The notes: generated by a model not told the origin, from the sequence alone. A stretch of DNA of 64,000 nucleotides from Tuctoria greenei (GCA_036927565.1 JAYESD010000008.1:115967498-116031497); one strand, 5' to 3'; counted from the stretch's first letter, positions 23,975-34,962 are shown. Numbers and translations: made by a program.

Positions 23975-26047
23975 AACTCCCCCACACTTAGTCCTTTGCT
24001 CGTCCTCGAGTGAAGTCAAGAAGAACTAGAGTGTTTTCATGAAATTTCTATAAGGTAGAAAATAAGGATACTAGATATTTCAACTTATACCTGAATTCAT
24101 GGATTCCCTTTGTGTATGTGGCTACCACATCAATCTTGGGTGTTTGAAAAGTGGAACAGTTAGAATGAAGTTCCCTTGGATCATTCTCTGCTGAAATGAT
24201 TAGGCAATTGCTATATTTGAAAGTCATAGGAACTTTTGCCTTTGCCTTCTCGATTGGAATCTCTCAAATCTCTCAAAGTGTTTGAGTCCTCACCATGGCA
24301 TGTTTTGCCAATTCTTGTCCCTATACTAAAAGTGGCTATATCTGGAGCTTGGTAGGGATGAATGTGGCACACATTTGCAATTCATATGTTACTAAGTCAA
24401 AAACTTGATCCTATGAGAGACTTATGCAATGAACAAAGTGAAGAGAAAATTCTTGTGCACATGAATGAAAAGGAGGGGTGAGGTGATAACTCCCATGAAT
24501 TTGCTCTCTCTTAAGGATGAAACATGGCTACTTTTTTTTAGCACTCTTACTCTTTTTCAAGAGTGGATGCTTTTTCTTTTTCTTGTATCCATGTCTTCTA
24601 CTCCTTTTTATTTTTAGAGATGCTTTCATTTGTATTGTCTGGAGTTTCTTTTTGGCAGATGGGTGATCGATGGATGCAAACTCTCAATGTAAGAAATTTT
24701 GCATGAATGGAGTGCACAAGAGTTTTCACTTCAAAAAGATCATGCATGTCACTCAATTGGGTCACAAGTTTGACAAAGTTCAATGAAAAGCATAGTGGCA
24801 TATGCTTGTGGTTTTCAATGAATATATCATATGGCCTTGGTAGGTATATAAATTTCCAATGAGAGGATTAGGCAAAGTTCAACACTTCAAATATTTACAA
24901 GTGTCAAAATCAATTTCAAGAAAAAGATGGTTTCTAAAGAACTCATTTACACTATCACACTAGTCAAATACCTAGATGATGTTTTTTCCTAATGAATTAT
25001 GGGAATCATAAACAAGGTAATGAATTGAAATGTAAAGTATTCAAATTTTCAGCTTAAGCAAATTCTTGACTACCAAATTTTATTTCAATTTGTTGAGTTG
25101 ATTCATTTTAGTTATGCAATGGAAAATATGAAATCAACTCAAACAACAGGGTAGCGCATAAAAGTGGGGATAGGAAATCCAAACCGATTTTCTGGAGCGA
25201 AACGGAGTCGTACAGAGCAGAGCACAGGTCGGCCGACCAGGGTGTTCGGCCGACCTCCTGTTGGCTTTGTTGTGGCTCTGTTTTGTCAGGTCATTTTGCT
25301 CATTCGGTCACGACGTGTTTTGATATGCAACACTAATTTTTCACGTCAGGATTTCGTGACTTGGGGACATGTTTCCCCCACACTTTTTTCCTAAATTTTT
25401 ATTCAGCAAAATAAACTAAAGGGGGAACTTTACCGGTGTTAGATGAACCGGTAAGTTCACTTTATTGAAATCAAAATATGGGGATGCTTACATTATTCAA
25501 CCTAGCTTTGGAAAACAAATGATTGCAAAAGAATAAAAATTCTAAGTAGTAAGCATCCTATACTATCGGGCGAGGGAAGTTTTGTCGTTGGCCGGCGTAA
25601 TGTCTCCGCTCAGGTTGAAGGTTGAGCTGGAGGAGGTGTGAGGCACAATATTCTTGTCAGCCATGATGAGGACAGGAGGAGGAGGATGATTCAATGAGGT
25701 GTACAACTTTCCTCTCCGTTTCCGTACTTTAAATAGGCGGGGAACGACACGTTTCACCGAGGATTTTGTGGAAAATATTGAGGAGGATCAACACGAGAAA
25801 ACAGAACGCGAACGGCGTGAAGCGAGTGTCGGCGTACCCTAGGGTTCGGCCGAACCGCTTCTGGCTCTGTTCGGGCCACATTTTCTCGGGTCGATTAAAT
25901 GGGCCTCATAGATGAAGAATTGGATGGGCCCATTAGTTGGACGTGGAGGATTTTAATAGAATTGATAGAAATGGCATGGAAATCGATTTGATTTACGACG
26001 TCAAATTCTTTTTCTGTATCCTTCTGGGAATCGAGAAATAATTTGAG
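23975..26047 (-). other. Element B 3' internal region, no recognised gene
   Basis: Two kilobases between integrase and the 3' LTR. In Athila elements this place can hold an env-like gene; I see none here. Contents: a 64-residue minus-strand frame at 25563-25757 (no domain); an inverted repeat with 11-bp arms (25226-25236 and 25246-25256, each centred on GGCC) that copies the motif of the LTR; a perfect 14-bp palindrome GGTTCGGCCGAACC at 25843-25856; and a second polypurine-like run (minus-strand AAAAAAGTGTGGGGGAAA) at about 25371-25388. Confidence 0.7.
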
Positions 26048-27340
26048 TCAATGTCCATTCACACTGAATAGTTGACCGTCATCACCTTGGAGTGTGATTG
26101 CTCCATGGGATGAAGTCTCTACTACAGTGAAGGGTCCTTCCCATTTACTTCTAAGCTTCCCATGTCCAAAGAGTTTAACCCTAGAATTAAAGAGTAAAAA
26201 TTTATCTCTAGGTTTGAACTCTTTCGGCGTAATCCTCTTATCGTGCCATCTTTTGGTTCTCTCTTTATAAATCCTGGCAATATGGTACGCCTTATATCTC
26301 CATTCCTCCAACTCAGAGATTTGCTTCAATCGGTGACTTCCAGCTTCGTCAAGGTTTATGTTCCACCGCCTGATGGCCCAATACGCTCTATGTTCCGATT
26401 CTACAGGAAGATGGCAAGTCTTCCCATAGACAAGTTGGAAAGGAGACATGCCAATATGTGTCTTGTAGGCGGTACGATATGCCCACAATGCATCAGGTAG
26501 CTTTTGCTTCCATCCCGTTCCCATTTCCAAGACAGTCTTTTGCAGGATATTCTTAATTTGCTTATTAGATGTTTCTGCTTGACCACTTGTCTGTGGGTGG
26601 TATGGGGTAGCAATGTTATGATGGACTCCATGTTCCCTTAGAAAGTTCCAAAAAGTCTTATCTATGAAATGAGACCCTCCATCACTTATGATCATACGGG
26701 GAGTTCCAAAGCGTGGGAAAATGATCTCATGGAACATTTTCCTTGCTTGCTTGGAATCAGCATTTTTGCATGGCAATGCTTCTACCCATTTTGAAACATA
26801 ACCGACAGCAACCAGAATATACTCGCAATCATAAGACCTAGGAAAAGGACCCATGAAAACAATACCCCATACATCAAATAATTCCACTTGGAGATTGTAT
26901 GTTAGGGGCATCGCATCGCGAGCACAGATTCCTCCATGCTTCTGGCATTTCCAACATCTACGAATGAATTAATTGGTATCTTCATACATTGAAGGCCAAT
27001 ATAATCCACTCTGCCAGATCTTTGCCTGAGTACGGTAAACACCGTAATGACCATCATAGGGGCCAGCATGGCATTTCTCTATAATTTTGGTGCCTTCGAT
27101 TGATGGGCCACACCTTCTAAGAAGGCCATCGACACATACTTAGTAGAGGTAAGGGTCATCCCAAAGGTGTCTATGACTCTCATAAAAGAGTTTCTTTTTG
27201 TTCTTCCCTGGTGGTATGTATCCCGTGACCATAAAGTTGACGATATCCGCGTACCAAGGGTGAGAGTTTGTCACCTTGAGGAGCATATCTCGTAGGAAGT
27301 CATTGATAGGTACGTCCAGGATTTGTGTGACTTCCATACG
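26048..27340 (-). pseudogene. Element B pol: integrase
   Basis: Minus strand. The zinc domain includes CWKCQKHGGIC near 26925-26960. The core follows in one open frame (26048-26911): the first catalytic position lies in WGIVFMGPFP, where Athila-type integrases have Asp, so this copy has D to V; the second acid is in IISDGGSHF and the third in SGQAETSNKQIK. The C-terminal part (RDKFLLFNSRVKLFGHGKLR, WEGPFTVV) ends at 26048. A stop after MYEDTN near 26970 and another at 27140 separate the zinc domain from the core. Loss of the first Asp predicts an inactive enzyme even if joined. Confidence 0.92.
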
Positions 27341-27860
27341 TGAAAGATGATCTGCTACTGAATACTCTACTCCTTTCTTATCTCTTATTTCCAGATCGAA
27401 TTCTTGGAGTAGAAGAATCCATCAAATTAGCCTGGGTTTAGCGTCCTTTTTGGTAAGCGGATATTTCAAAGCAGCATGGTTTGTGTAGACTATGACCTTT
27501 GCTCCAACCAAATAGGATCTAAACTTGTCGACAGCAAAAACTATTGCTAGGAGCTCTTTCTCAGCTGTGGCATAATTGAGTTGGGCTCCTGTTAGAGTTT
27601 TGCTAGCATAGTCTATTGCTTGATGCTTTTTATCTTTGGTTTGGCCCAAGACCGCACCAACAGCAAAGTCACTGGCATCACACATGATTTCGAATGGCAG
27701 CGTCCAATCAGGAGGTTGGATAATTGGAGCTGAAATGAGTGCCTTTTTGATTATATAAAATGATTTAAGGCATTCATCATCAAAATCAACGGGAGCTTCT
27801 TTAGCTAATAGTTTGGTGAGGTGTCTAGCGATTTTGGATAAATCCTTGGTAAATCGTCAG
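27341..27860 (-). pseudogene. Element B pol: RNase H
   Basis: Minus strand, Ty3/gypsy RNase H: APIIQPPDWTLPFEIMCDASDFAVGAVLGQ holds the first Asp; TAEKELLAIVFAVDKFRSYL holds the Glu; VIVYTNHAAL the next acidic-site region, where the usual Asp of TDH is Asn. A frame break lies near 27420 (RLI stop) before the linker to integrase. Confidence 0.88.
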
Positions 27861-28712
27861 TAGAACCCCGCATGACCTAAAAAGTTGCGGATTCCCTTAA
27901 CATTGATAGGAGGTGGAAGTTTTTCAATAACTTCAATCTTATCCTTGTCCACCTCTATCCCTCTCTTGGACACCAAGTGTCCAAGAAAAATGCCTTGCTG
28001 AACCATGAAATGGCACTTTTCCCAATTATGCACAAGGTCCTTCTCCTGGCATCTTTGTAAGACCCTATCTAATTTTTCCATACAATGATCAAAAGTTTTT
28101 CCATAGATGAGAAATCGTCCATGAAAACTTCCATGATATCATCAATCATGTATGAAAATATAGACATCATGCATCTCTGGAAAGAGGCAGGAGCGTTACA
28201 CAGTCCAAAGGACATACGCCGATAGGCATAGGTCCCGTAAGGACATGTGAACGTGGTCTTACATTGATCATCGGGATGGATAGGGATTTGATGATATCCC
28301 GAATACCCATACGGAAACAAAAGTAGGAATGTTTTGCCAATCGCTCTAACATCTCATCGATGAAGGGCAATGGAAAACAGTCTTCCCTTGTTGCCTTGTT
28401 ATGTTTTTGGTAGTCAATGCACATCCTCCATCCCGTGATAGTCCGTTGAGGAATTAATTCATTCTTCTCGTTTTTAACGACCGTCATACCTCCCTTCTTA
28501 GGCACTACTTGAACTGGACTTACCCATTCACTATGAGGAACAGGGTAAATAATCCTGGCATGCAGTAGTTTCAATACTTCTTTCTTGACAACTTCCCGCG
28601 TCGCATAATCGCCTTTGAGGTTCCCTTGAAGGGACACTCTCAGAGTCAATAGGAATACGATGGGTGCATAACGCTGGACTAATTCCCTTGAGATCCAGAA
28701 GTGAATATCCAA
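27857..28712 (-). pseudogene. Element B pol: reverse transcriptase
   Basis: Minus strand. The fingers and palm read WVSPVQVVPKKGGMTVV, GWRMCIDYQKHNKATREDCF, PYGYSGYHQIPIHPDDQCKT, then CPYGTYAYRRMSFGLCNAPA and the catalytic EVFMDDFS (FMDD in place of YVDD, as in Athila relatives). The thumb continues at 27857-28081 (GIFLGHLVSKRGIEVDKDKI). Frameshifts near 28170-28320, near 28081 and upstream near 28540 break it. Confidence 0.9.
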
Positions 28713-29721
28713 AAATAGCTCTATGCCTTTCTAACATGGCTATGAGTTTGAGCATTTCATCATCTGAAAGCTTGTCACTTATGATGATAGGGGCTTCAAA
28801 ATCGCCATTTAGAAAGGCATAAAATAGGCCTGAAGGTAGAATTTTGAGCTCAACAGGAGGTTTTGGGGAAGGCTCTTCTTTTGGTAATTCTATTTCCTCG
28901 TGAAATTCATCCTCCTCTTGGATAAAGTCTTCTTCTCCTTCAATTTCAGGGGGTTCTAGAAATTGAAGAGTCCTAACCTCGTCCATTGGCTCATCTTGGA
29001 TGGGAGATTCTGCAGATGTGTTCTTCGAATGCAGAATAGGCATTAAGAAATTTCTCCCTCCAAGATTGATATTGAGGCTTCCTTCCAAAGGAACTTCCAT
29101 GAGAAATTTCTCTATGGGAATCCCTATCATGATGTCGAAATCTTTGATTTCAAACACGTGAAAATGTAGGTGAGCCTCAACATCTTTGTGTCTAACAGAC
29201 ACTTGTTGCAGAACCCCACATCCTTCAAGAATGGTTCCAAATAAATCTCGAAAGGATTTGCGTGTTGGTGCCAATGGCACATCGCCAAGAATAGCGAGAG
29301 CACAAGAATCAGAAATGAGATTTGCTCCATTAGTAGGGTCGTATAGGATTCTCATTGGTGTCCCTCTAATAGAACATAAAATGGTAGCCAAAGGTGAGGT
29401 TATTCGAAGAATTACGGGTGAATTCTCAATTTCAGCTGTCCACTCTCTGCTTAGGATAGAGGTCAACTCCTTGATCGTCTGACGGACGAACACCCCGTCA
29501 AGTGAATCAGGTGGAGTTGGTGGCAATGATGGTTTCCTATGGCAACAATACTTCGAGGTATTTCCATAATCTTCAAAAAGCTCTTCCTCGAAGTAAAATA
29601 GAAACTGCGAGGGTTGAATTTCTTCTACCTTCGTAGTCTCAGGTACAGGAGAGGCTTCTTCAGGCAAGGCTTGGGGTAAACAAGAAATGGGTTCATCCTT
29701 GTCCATGGGTGTATCCTCCAT
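28531..29721 (-). pseudogene. Element B protease region and linker
   Basis: A 396-residue minus-strand open frame from ATG at 29721. A Glu/Pro-rich start is followed by an aspartic-protease-like region (GTPMRILYDPTNGANLISDS, then IMIGIPIEKFLMEVP), a long acidic linker (EEDFIQEEDEFHEEIELPKE) and the start of the RT N-terminal part (ERHRAIFGYSLLDLKGISPA). The expected D-S/T-G triad reads D-P-T-N-G. It lies in the same frame as gag and is separated from it by one TAA. The frame is lost after about 28600. Confidence 0.82.
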
Positions 29722-29724
29722 TCT

Positions 29725-30396
29725 TTATACGACTTCCTCTTGGGGAGGCTCATTAAGACCCATAATGAAGGAAGAATTTTCTAGAATTTTGTCCAAAAGA
29801 GCCTTGCCTTCTTCTGGAGTCTTAGGGAGTAATGATCCTCCAGCCATCATGTCATGATATAGGGCAGACTCTTTGTTCAATCCCATGAAGAAATGTTGCA
29901 AAAGCATTGGATCAGGGATTAACAAATCTGGACCAAAATTTTTCAAAAGAGAAAATTTGTCCCAAGCTGCTCCTATGGATTCCTTCTCCATCTGCTGGAA
30001 GCATAGTATTTCCTTTCGTAAGGAAACAATTCTGGCAATTGGAAAGAAAGCAAGACAAAATTTGTCTTGTAATTCACTCCAATCACCGTTTGTCTTCCCA
30101 ACATAGTGGTTGCACCATTGTTTGGCTTTTTCCTTGAAGGGAAAAGGAAACAACTTCCATTTGAGAGTTTCCTGTGTCATACCTTTGATTAGAAGGCATG
30201 AACACAGTTGTTCGAACTCTCGCAGATGGTGGTAAGGGTTTTCACAATCCGTTCCTGAGAAGAATTGTTCCCGAACCATGGCTATAAAGCAAGGGCGAAG
30301 TTCATAGCTGGTTGAACAAATAGGTTCCGCCAAAGGCGGTGGCTCACAGAACTTGCCCATCGGATCAAAGTAAGAAAGAATGGTGGGTTTCTCCAT
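29725..30396 (-). pseudogene. Element B gag
   Basis: 223 residues from ATG at 30396 (MEKPTILSYF), starting 100 bases inside the primer site. The Retrotrans_gag fold is visible: FFSGTDCENPYHHLREFEQL, WKLFPFPFKEKAKQWCNHYV, FPIARIVSLRKEILCFQQME. It ends EEVV with TAA at 29725-29727, only two codons before the ATG of the protease frame and in the same phase. No zinc knuckle is present. Open reading is complete, so gag may be the least damaged gene of B. Confidence 0.85.
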
Positions 30397-30495
30397 TTAT
30401 ATGGTGGTGGTAAGGTAAGAATAAGAAAGATAAGATGGTAGATAAGGGGGATATGATACGAGGGTGGTCTTGGTTCGAAGGTTAACAGCAACCGT

Positions 30496-30513
30496 TCCCC
30501 AGCAACAGCGCCA
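30496..30513 (-). promoter_or_regulatory. Element B primer binding site (tRNA-Asp type)
   Basis: Minus strand reads TGGCGCTGTTGCTGGGGA, which pairs with the 3' end of plant tRNA-Asp apart from two C-to-T type changes. It starts eight bases inside the 5' LTR. Confidence 0.8.
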
Positions 30514-30521
30514 GAAATGCT

Positions 30522-31747
30522 TGTTGGTATTCCTTAACACCACAGAGTTATCCGCAAGCACACGGAAATACCATTGTAGCACTTCCCCTTAAGTATATTC
30601 CCAAGAGTATCGAATCAAAAGAATGTGTGTGCTAATCTTTCGAACTAGCTCCCCCAAGGACACAACGTTGTTTGGTAGGCAAGGAACAGAGAGGAATTCA
30701 AATTATAGATCCTAATTCAAGGTAGTTTGCAGTAGATGCTTGCTTCGGGCACGGGCTTACTCCTAGCAATACTAGGATGACTCCCGCAAAGAGCCTATAG
30801 CATAGCCGAACGTGGAGGATTACAAAGGACAGATAGGGCTGTCACCACCAACTGCCTACCTCTTCAATCGGTGGGTCTACGAGATATCCACTGATGATTT
30901 ATAACCTAAGCACCACGCTTACTTTCTAAATCCCTACTCTAGTTTTTTTGAACACAAAGCTACAACTAGAGCCTCTAATGAATTAAAGCAGTGAACCCAC
31001 AAGTAACTACTTGTGCAAACTACTAAGAATAAAAGATCAAACTTGTATTGAATTCACAATGGCTTACTTGATTGAGTAAAACCTTTATAGGGGTACAAGT
31101 GTAGAAGAGGGACTTGACAAGCCCAAGCCTCCTTCTCCTAGACTCTTCACCACACTCTCCTTCTACTTTGGTAGCCTCTAGGACTACTCTAAACCTTTGG
31201 AGTGTAGAACTATTCTCAACTTTTGGTGTGTGTGAGAAGTGAGGTGAGGGGGTCTATTTATAGGTGGAGAAGGCTCAATTCCCGCCTTAATTTACGCGCG
31301 AATCAATCACCATTGACCTCAGGGAGCCGGGAGGAGCCAACACGTGTCGTTTGACTATGTTTGGCGCCAGGAAGAGGTCGGCCGACCAGGGGGTTCAGCC
31401 GACCTAGTGAAGGCTCCCCTCGGGGAGTGCTTCCTCAAGGTGGCTTCCAGGTGGGTCCTCTTGATATATATGGGTGCAACACCAGTGGATCTCCTCGTAT
31501 TATTCTGTTTGCGGGCCATTTGATCCATGTGTTGCCATGTGTCATCTCCTGATTTGTTGAAATCCATTTCATGGATTCATCCCTGCATGTTTTGGTATTT
31601 TGGGTAATAATTCACCTACATACAAATAGACACCAACACTTGTGGAATTGGGTTAGTGTATAACCCTACCACTATGTTTTGTGTTTCTTTTATGCACATT
31701 ATGAGGTGAATTGACTGTCAAAATGTGGTTCTTAAGGACTGTCAACA
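30522..31747 (-). repeat. Element B 5' LTR (1,226 bp)
   Basis: Pairs with 22747-23974. TATA box on the minus strand at 31255-31262 (TATAAATA). The U3 inverted repeat of GGTCGGCCGACC type lies at about 31375-31405. By eye the two LTRs differ by few bases and a couple of single-base gaps, so B is a relatively young insertion. Confidence 0.93.
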
Positions 31748-32419
31748 ATTGTGAGCTAGTCAGCTGGGATCAGGTCGAATCAGATGTCCCCCGATGTTCG
31801 TGCGGTACAACCCTTTTATAGTTCTAAGGACTGACCGTTACAAAGCTTGCCTGGCCCGACATATGGCCCTGGCGTATTTGATGACCTAATACACTGTCTA
31901 AAGAGTTAAGTATTATTAGCTGTCTGATAACGTGCCTTAATGGCTTCCTTATCCCTATTAACAATGCACTTATCGTGTGTCATTTATACGGCATTAATGA
32001 CACGTTATCAGGCCTTGTAACTGCTGCTTTAATTGTCCTTGAATGTTTGTAATCGACGTGATCTGCTTGTATTTTTGTTGGCAATGAATGTCAGGAGGCT
32101 CCACACGTGGAAAATTTGGAGCTTTCCCTTGCGGGAGGGTAGGTCCGGGGTCATTGTATAGGTGTCATCACCGGAGCTCCTCTCTGACGGGGGCTAGGTC
32201 CGGGGTTCTTGTACATGTGTAGTCGCCGGAGCTTCCCTTGGTTGGGAGTTTAGTTACGGTCTTCTTTTACACGTGTAAACCCGGGAGCCAGCCATGTGAG
32301 GGGAGCGGGTCCGGTGCAACATGACATGTGGGACTTGCAAGGGCCTTTGACTCTGGCGGGTGGAACTTTCTTGCACTTTTTGCTGTATCACAAGGTATCC
32401 GGTACATAGGGTACCGACA
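31748..32419 (-). repeat. Element F 5' LTR, U3-side piece
   Basis: Continues the LTR cut at 22746, matching 10960-11636 of the 3' LTR. Holds the TATA box (31813-31820, minus-strand TATAAAAG) and the TCCGG-rich U3. Ends CGACA, followed by TGCAT. Confidence 0.9.
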
Positions 32420-32424
32420 TGCAT

Positions 32425-32588
32425 TGTTACAAAATTAATAACAAATATATTACCTTACCACCTAAAGTAACTATGCTAATATCAGTTCTTGTGTGGGCCT
32501 ATTACCGAATTCACACTCGTAAGTCTATAGTTTTCAAAATATGTTCCTTTTCAGGTGTGTTATTTTCAATATAGCTCTAATACCAGCT
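32425..32588 (-). mobile_element. Element D leader, right part, with primer binding site at 32574-32585
   Basis: Continues the leader interrupted at 10785; aligns with the reverse complement of 38764-38930 of element E. The primer site on the minus strand is TGGTATTAGAGC, one change from the initiator-Met complement TGGTATCAGAGC, adjacent to the LTR end. Confidence 0.8.
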
Positions 32589-34322
32589 TGTGAGGACCAG
32601 GGTCATGATATTCTAGGAATCACATTAGATGGTATCGTGCAATGTGACACCTAATATCACAACACAGAAAAGAACACAAAACATGTAACATAAAAACTCA
32701 TGTAACAATATTATCTGATTTTTACATCAAAACTAAATACGACAGTGAAAGTATTCATAATGCTCTCTCGAACCTACACTACAACAGAAGTGGTCATATC
32801 CAGCCCACGGATACTCCACTCTAGCAACATAGAATTGAAGCAGCGGTGAATTCTTGCAAAATATGTAATATACAACCGTGCGCATAAAGCTCAGCAAGAC
32901 CTAATTGTCTCACCTAAGAACACGAAACTCTACATGTTGGAAACATAGGACTGGAATTTAAACTGCAATAGGTAACTGTTCACTATTAGTAGATCCTTGC
33001 TTCAGTTTTATAGTAGCATTTGAAGTCCTTTTGCTCGACAACATCAATAAATCCACAATAAAACAAGAAACACTTCCGCCATGATGTTGTTGGACCAAGG
33101 TTACACATGCTTTGCAAGTTAACTATTCAATAAACTAAATTTAGTTGATACTACTTCTAATCCACATGAGTTACAATATCAGGATTTATCATACAACATA
33201 TTCCATTAATCTATAAGTTCTTACTACATCACATCATAGTGAATAAGTATTGGTCACTGCGAGTCATGGTGATTCGAATCAAAAACACCCGGCTTGCACG
33301 ACACACACGCCCATCTGAAAGATTATCAACCAGTTCCATTCATGTGATGTATGGAAACCTTTCATGAGACACCCTAGTATTGAACCGGTCCCACAATTCT
33401 GAAAGCAAGCCCCACCTACGGGAATGCTGCAGTGGCCACTAGTTTCCTGTTGTTGTGCTGTGTCTCGGACAGTGGGGTATGCCTCAACACGCAGGTTAAC
33501 AAGTTACATCAGATTTCATGGACCACTGCGACAAGTATGCATCTTGTAGAAGTTCAAACTTAACCTACGGGGCCGCATACAGTACAGTCCTTAATCCACA
33601 CAGACAGGAGCTATACTTACAGAACCATGTTCTTGAGCATCCTAGCCTTCCTTGCCAGTCTCAGGTTAACCATTAATGTGAATCAATGCCAAAGCTTCCA
33701 ATTCTATTCCACTTTACCAATTTCACCAGTAGGTCATCGCCTACTTAAGTTATACCGTTCGATCTCTATTCCATCCATTTCATCATCTTTAGCCTAGCAT
33801 CCCTAATCATGTAAAGTTCTATTTACCCATAGACTCCAAAGATTTTTGGGTCATCACTAGACTTAAAGCAAAAGTCCATTGTAACCACAATATAAATTAT
33901 AAAAGCAAAACTTGTTAACAACTTAAATGCAAATCGGGGCTTGCCTTTGGTTGCAAACTAATCCCCTAAATCAAGGAGTCAGTGTCTTCATCCGGTGAAG
34001 CTTCTCATCCATTCTCTTCATCACATACACTTGTTGTTGCTTTGGACAACTTTGCTTGCAGCGGTTTCCATGCAAGTCCTTCTCCTCCGAGTTGTGCTCA
34101 TCGATATCCATTCGTCTGTTGCTCTATCGATATGATTATACATATAAGCAATCAAAAGTGTGATTTTGTATTTGAAAGTAAAGGACTCTAATGAATCCGC
34201 GGACAAGTACAAACTATGCAGAGAATGCTTTAAAATGTTTTTTTAGTTTTGCTGGAATCAATTGGGAGATTTTTCCAATTAAATCGGGATTATTAAATGG
34301 ATTATTAGGGTTTTAACCAACA
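32589..34322 (-). repeat. Element D 5' LTR (about 1.73 kb)
   Basis: On the minus strand it ends GGTCCTCACA as the E LTR does, and its start (TGGTTAAAACCCTAAT near 34319, or TGTTGG at 34322) resembles the E LTR start TGTAAAAGCCCTAATT. Blocks in between align with E, including GAACCGGTCCCAC and the stretch with the AACCTTTCA block. At 1.73 kb it is less than half the length of the 3.8-kb E LTR, so large internal deletions in D, or insertions in E, are implied. The outer end is uncertain by a few bases. Confidence 0.72.
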
Positions 34323-34962
34323 CAGAGCAATATCACTATAAATTCCTAATGTTTCTCTGATTAGACAACTTTGAAACTTTATGTCTGAATTACTAGGTAT
34401 ATAAAGGCCATGTTTGGCACAATTGTAATTTGTTGAGAAGCTGACTTCTTTGTGACTGCTAGGAGAAGCAGTTGTCCGTGGAAGTTGTTGTAAATACAAG
34501 TTTAGTGTTCGGCAGTCTGCTTTTTAAGTTGTTGATTTCCTGTTATGAACTAAGAAATGTCTGAATTGCCCATGAAATGTCCGAATTGCCGATGATGTTT
34601 TTTTGATGTTTATATTTATGAAGTTTGATTTACTTGTTATGTTTTTTTACATAATCCAAACTATATAATATTCATACATATGAGAAAAATAATATAACAT
34701 AAGTTTATAAAAGCATAACATAAAGCTTTGTAATAGTGGAAATGAATGAATTGCCGATGATGATTTTTTATGTTTATATGTATTTACTCTAAGTTAATTT
34801 TATATTATATTTTTTTCCATATAATGCAAACTATTTACTATTCATACAAATGAAAAATAATGTATAGTAGGCCTACAAAATCATAAAATAAAGTTTCATC
34901 AGAGAAAAAAAATACAAATACTTCATCTGCAACATAGATACTCAACAAGACACAACCACATG
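34323..34962. other. AT-rich spacer between elements D and E
   Basis: No coding signal. The part 34405-34560 (GGCCATGTTTGGCAC, AGAAGCTGACTTC, AGGAGAAGCAG) resembles the ends of non-autonomous DNA transposons common in grasses, but I could not find a matching opposite terminus, so I do not call one. The rest is the 165-bp tandem duplication listed separately. The last bases, ACATG (34958-34962), are the expected target site of E. Confidence 0.5.
34584..34896. repeat. Diverged tandem duplication, period about 165 bp
   Basis: AATTGCCGATGATG begins units at 34584 and 34749. Both then pass through an AT-rich run, a CATATAAT-GCAAACTAT-like block, ATTCATACA-ATGA-AAAATAAT and end ATAAAATAAAG-like. 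Identity is moderate. Not satellite-like, as only two units occur. Confidence 0.7.

Larger units (their letters stand above)
22747..31747 (-). mobile_element. Element B: Athila-like Ty3/gypsy retrotransposon (9,001 bp)
   Basis: Two LTRs of 1,228 and 1,226 bp (TGTTGG...CAACA) bounded by a perfect 5-bp target duplication ATTGT (22742-22746 and 31748-31752). On the minus strand: tRNA-Asp type primer site, gag, protease region, RT, RNase H, integrase, then 2 kb without recognised genes. The integrase and RT (FMDD motif) are of Athila type. It interrupts the 5' LTR of F between the TATA box and the F genes, so F was older and its promoter is now cut from its genes. Confidence 0.95.
10786..32419 (-). 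mobile_element. Element F: Tat-like Ty3/gypsy retrotransposon with antisense ORF, containing element B
   Basis: Boundaries: minus-strand LTRs with termini TGTCG...CGACA, flanked by TGCGT (10781-10785) and TGCAT (32420-32424), a 5-bp target duplication with one G/A difference. Internal order on the minus strand is gag, protease, RT, RNase H, a second archaeal-type RNase H, integrase, then an antisense ORF on the plus strand. Dual RNase H plus an antisense 3' ORF is a known character of the plant Tat lineage (for example Grande). B is inserted in the 5' LTR. Without B the element is about 12.6 kb. Confidence 0.92.

Noticed and set aside
34405..34962. Non-autonomous hAT or Mutator-type element
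   Set aside because: The left side looks similar to such ends, but I found no matching terminal repeat or target duplication.
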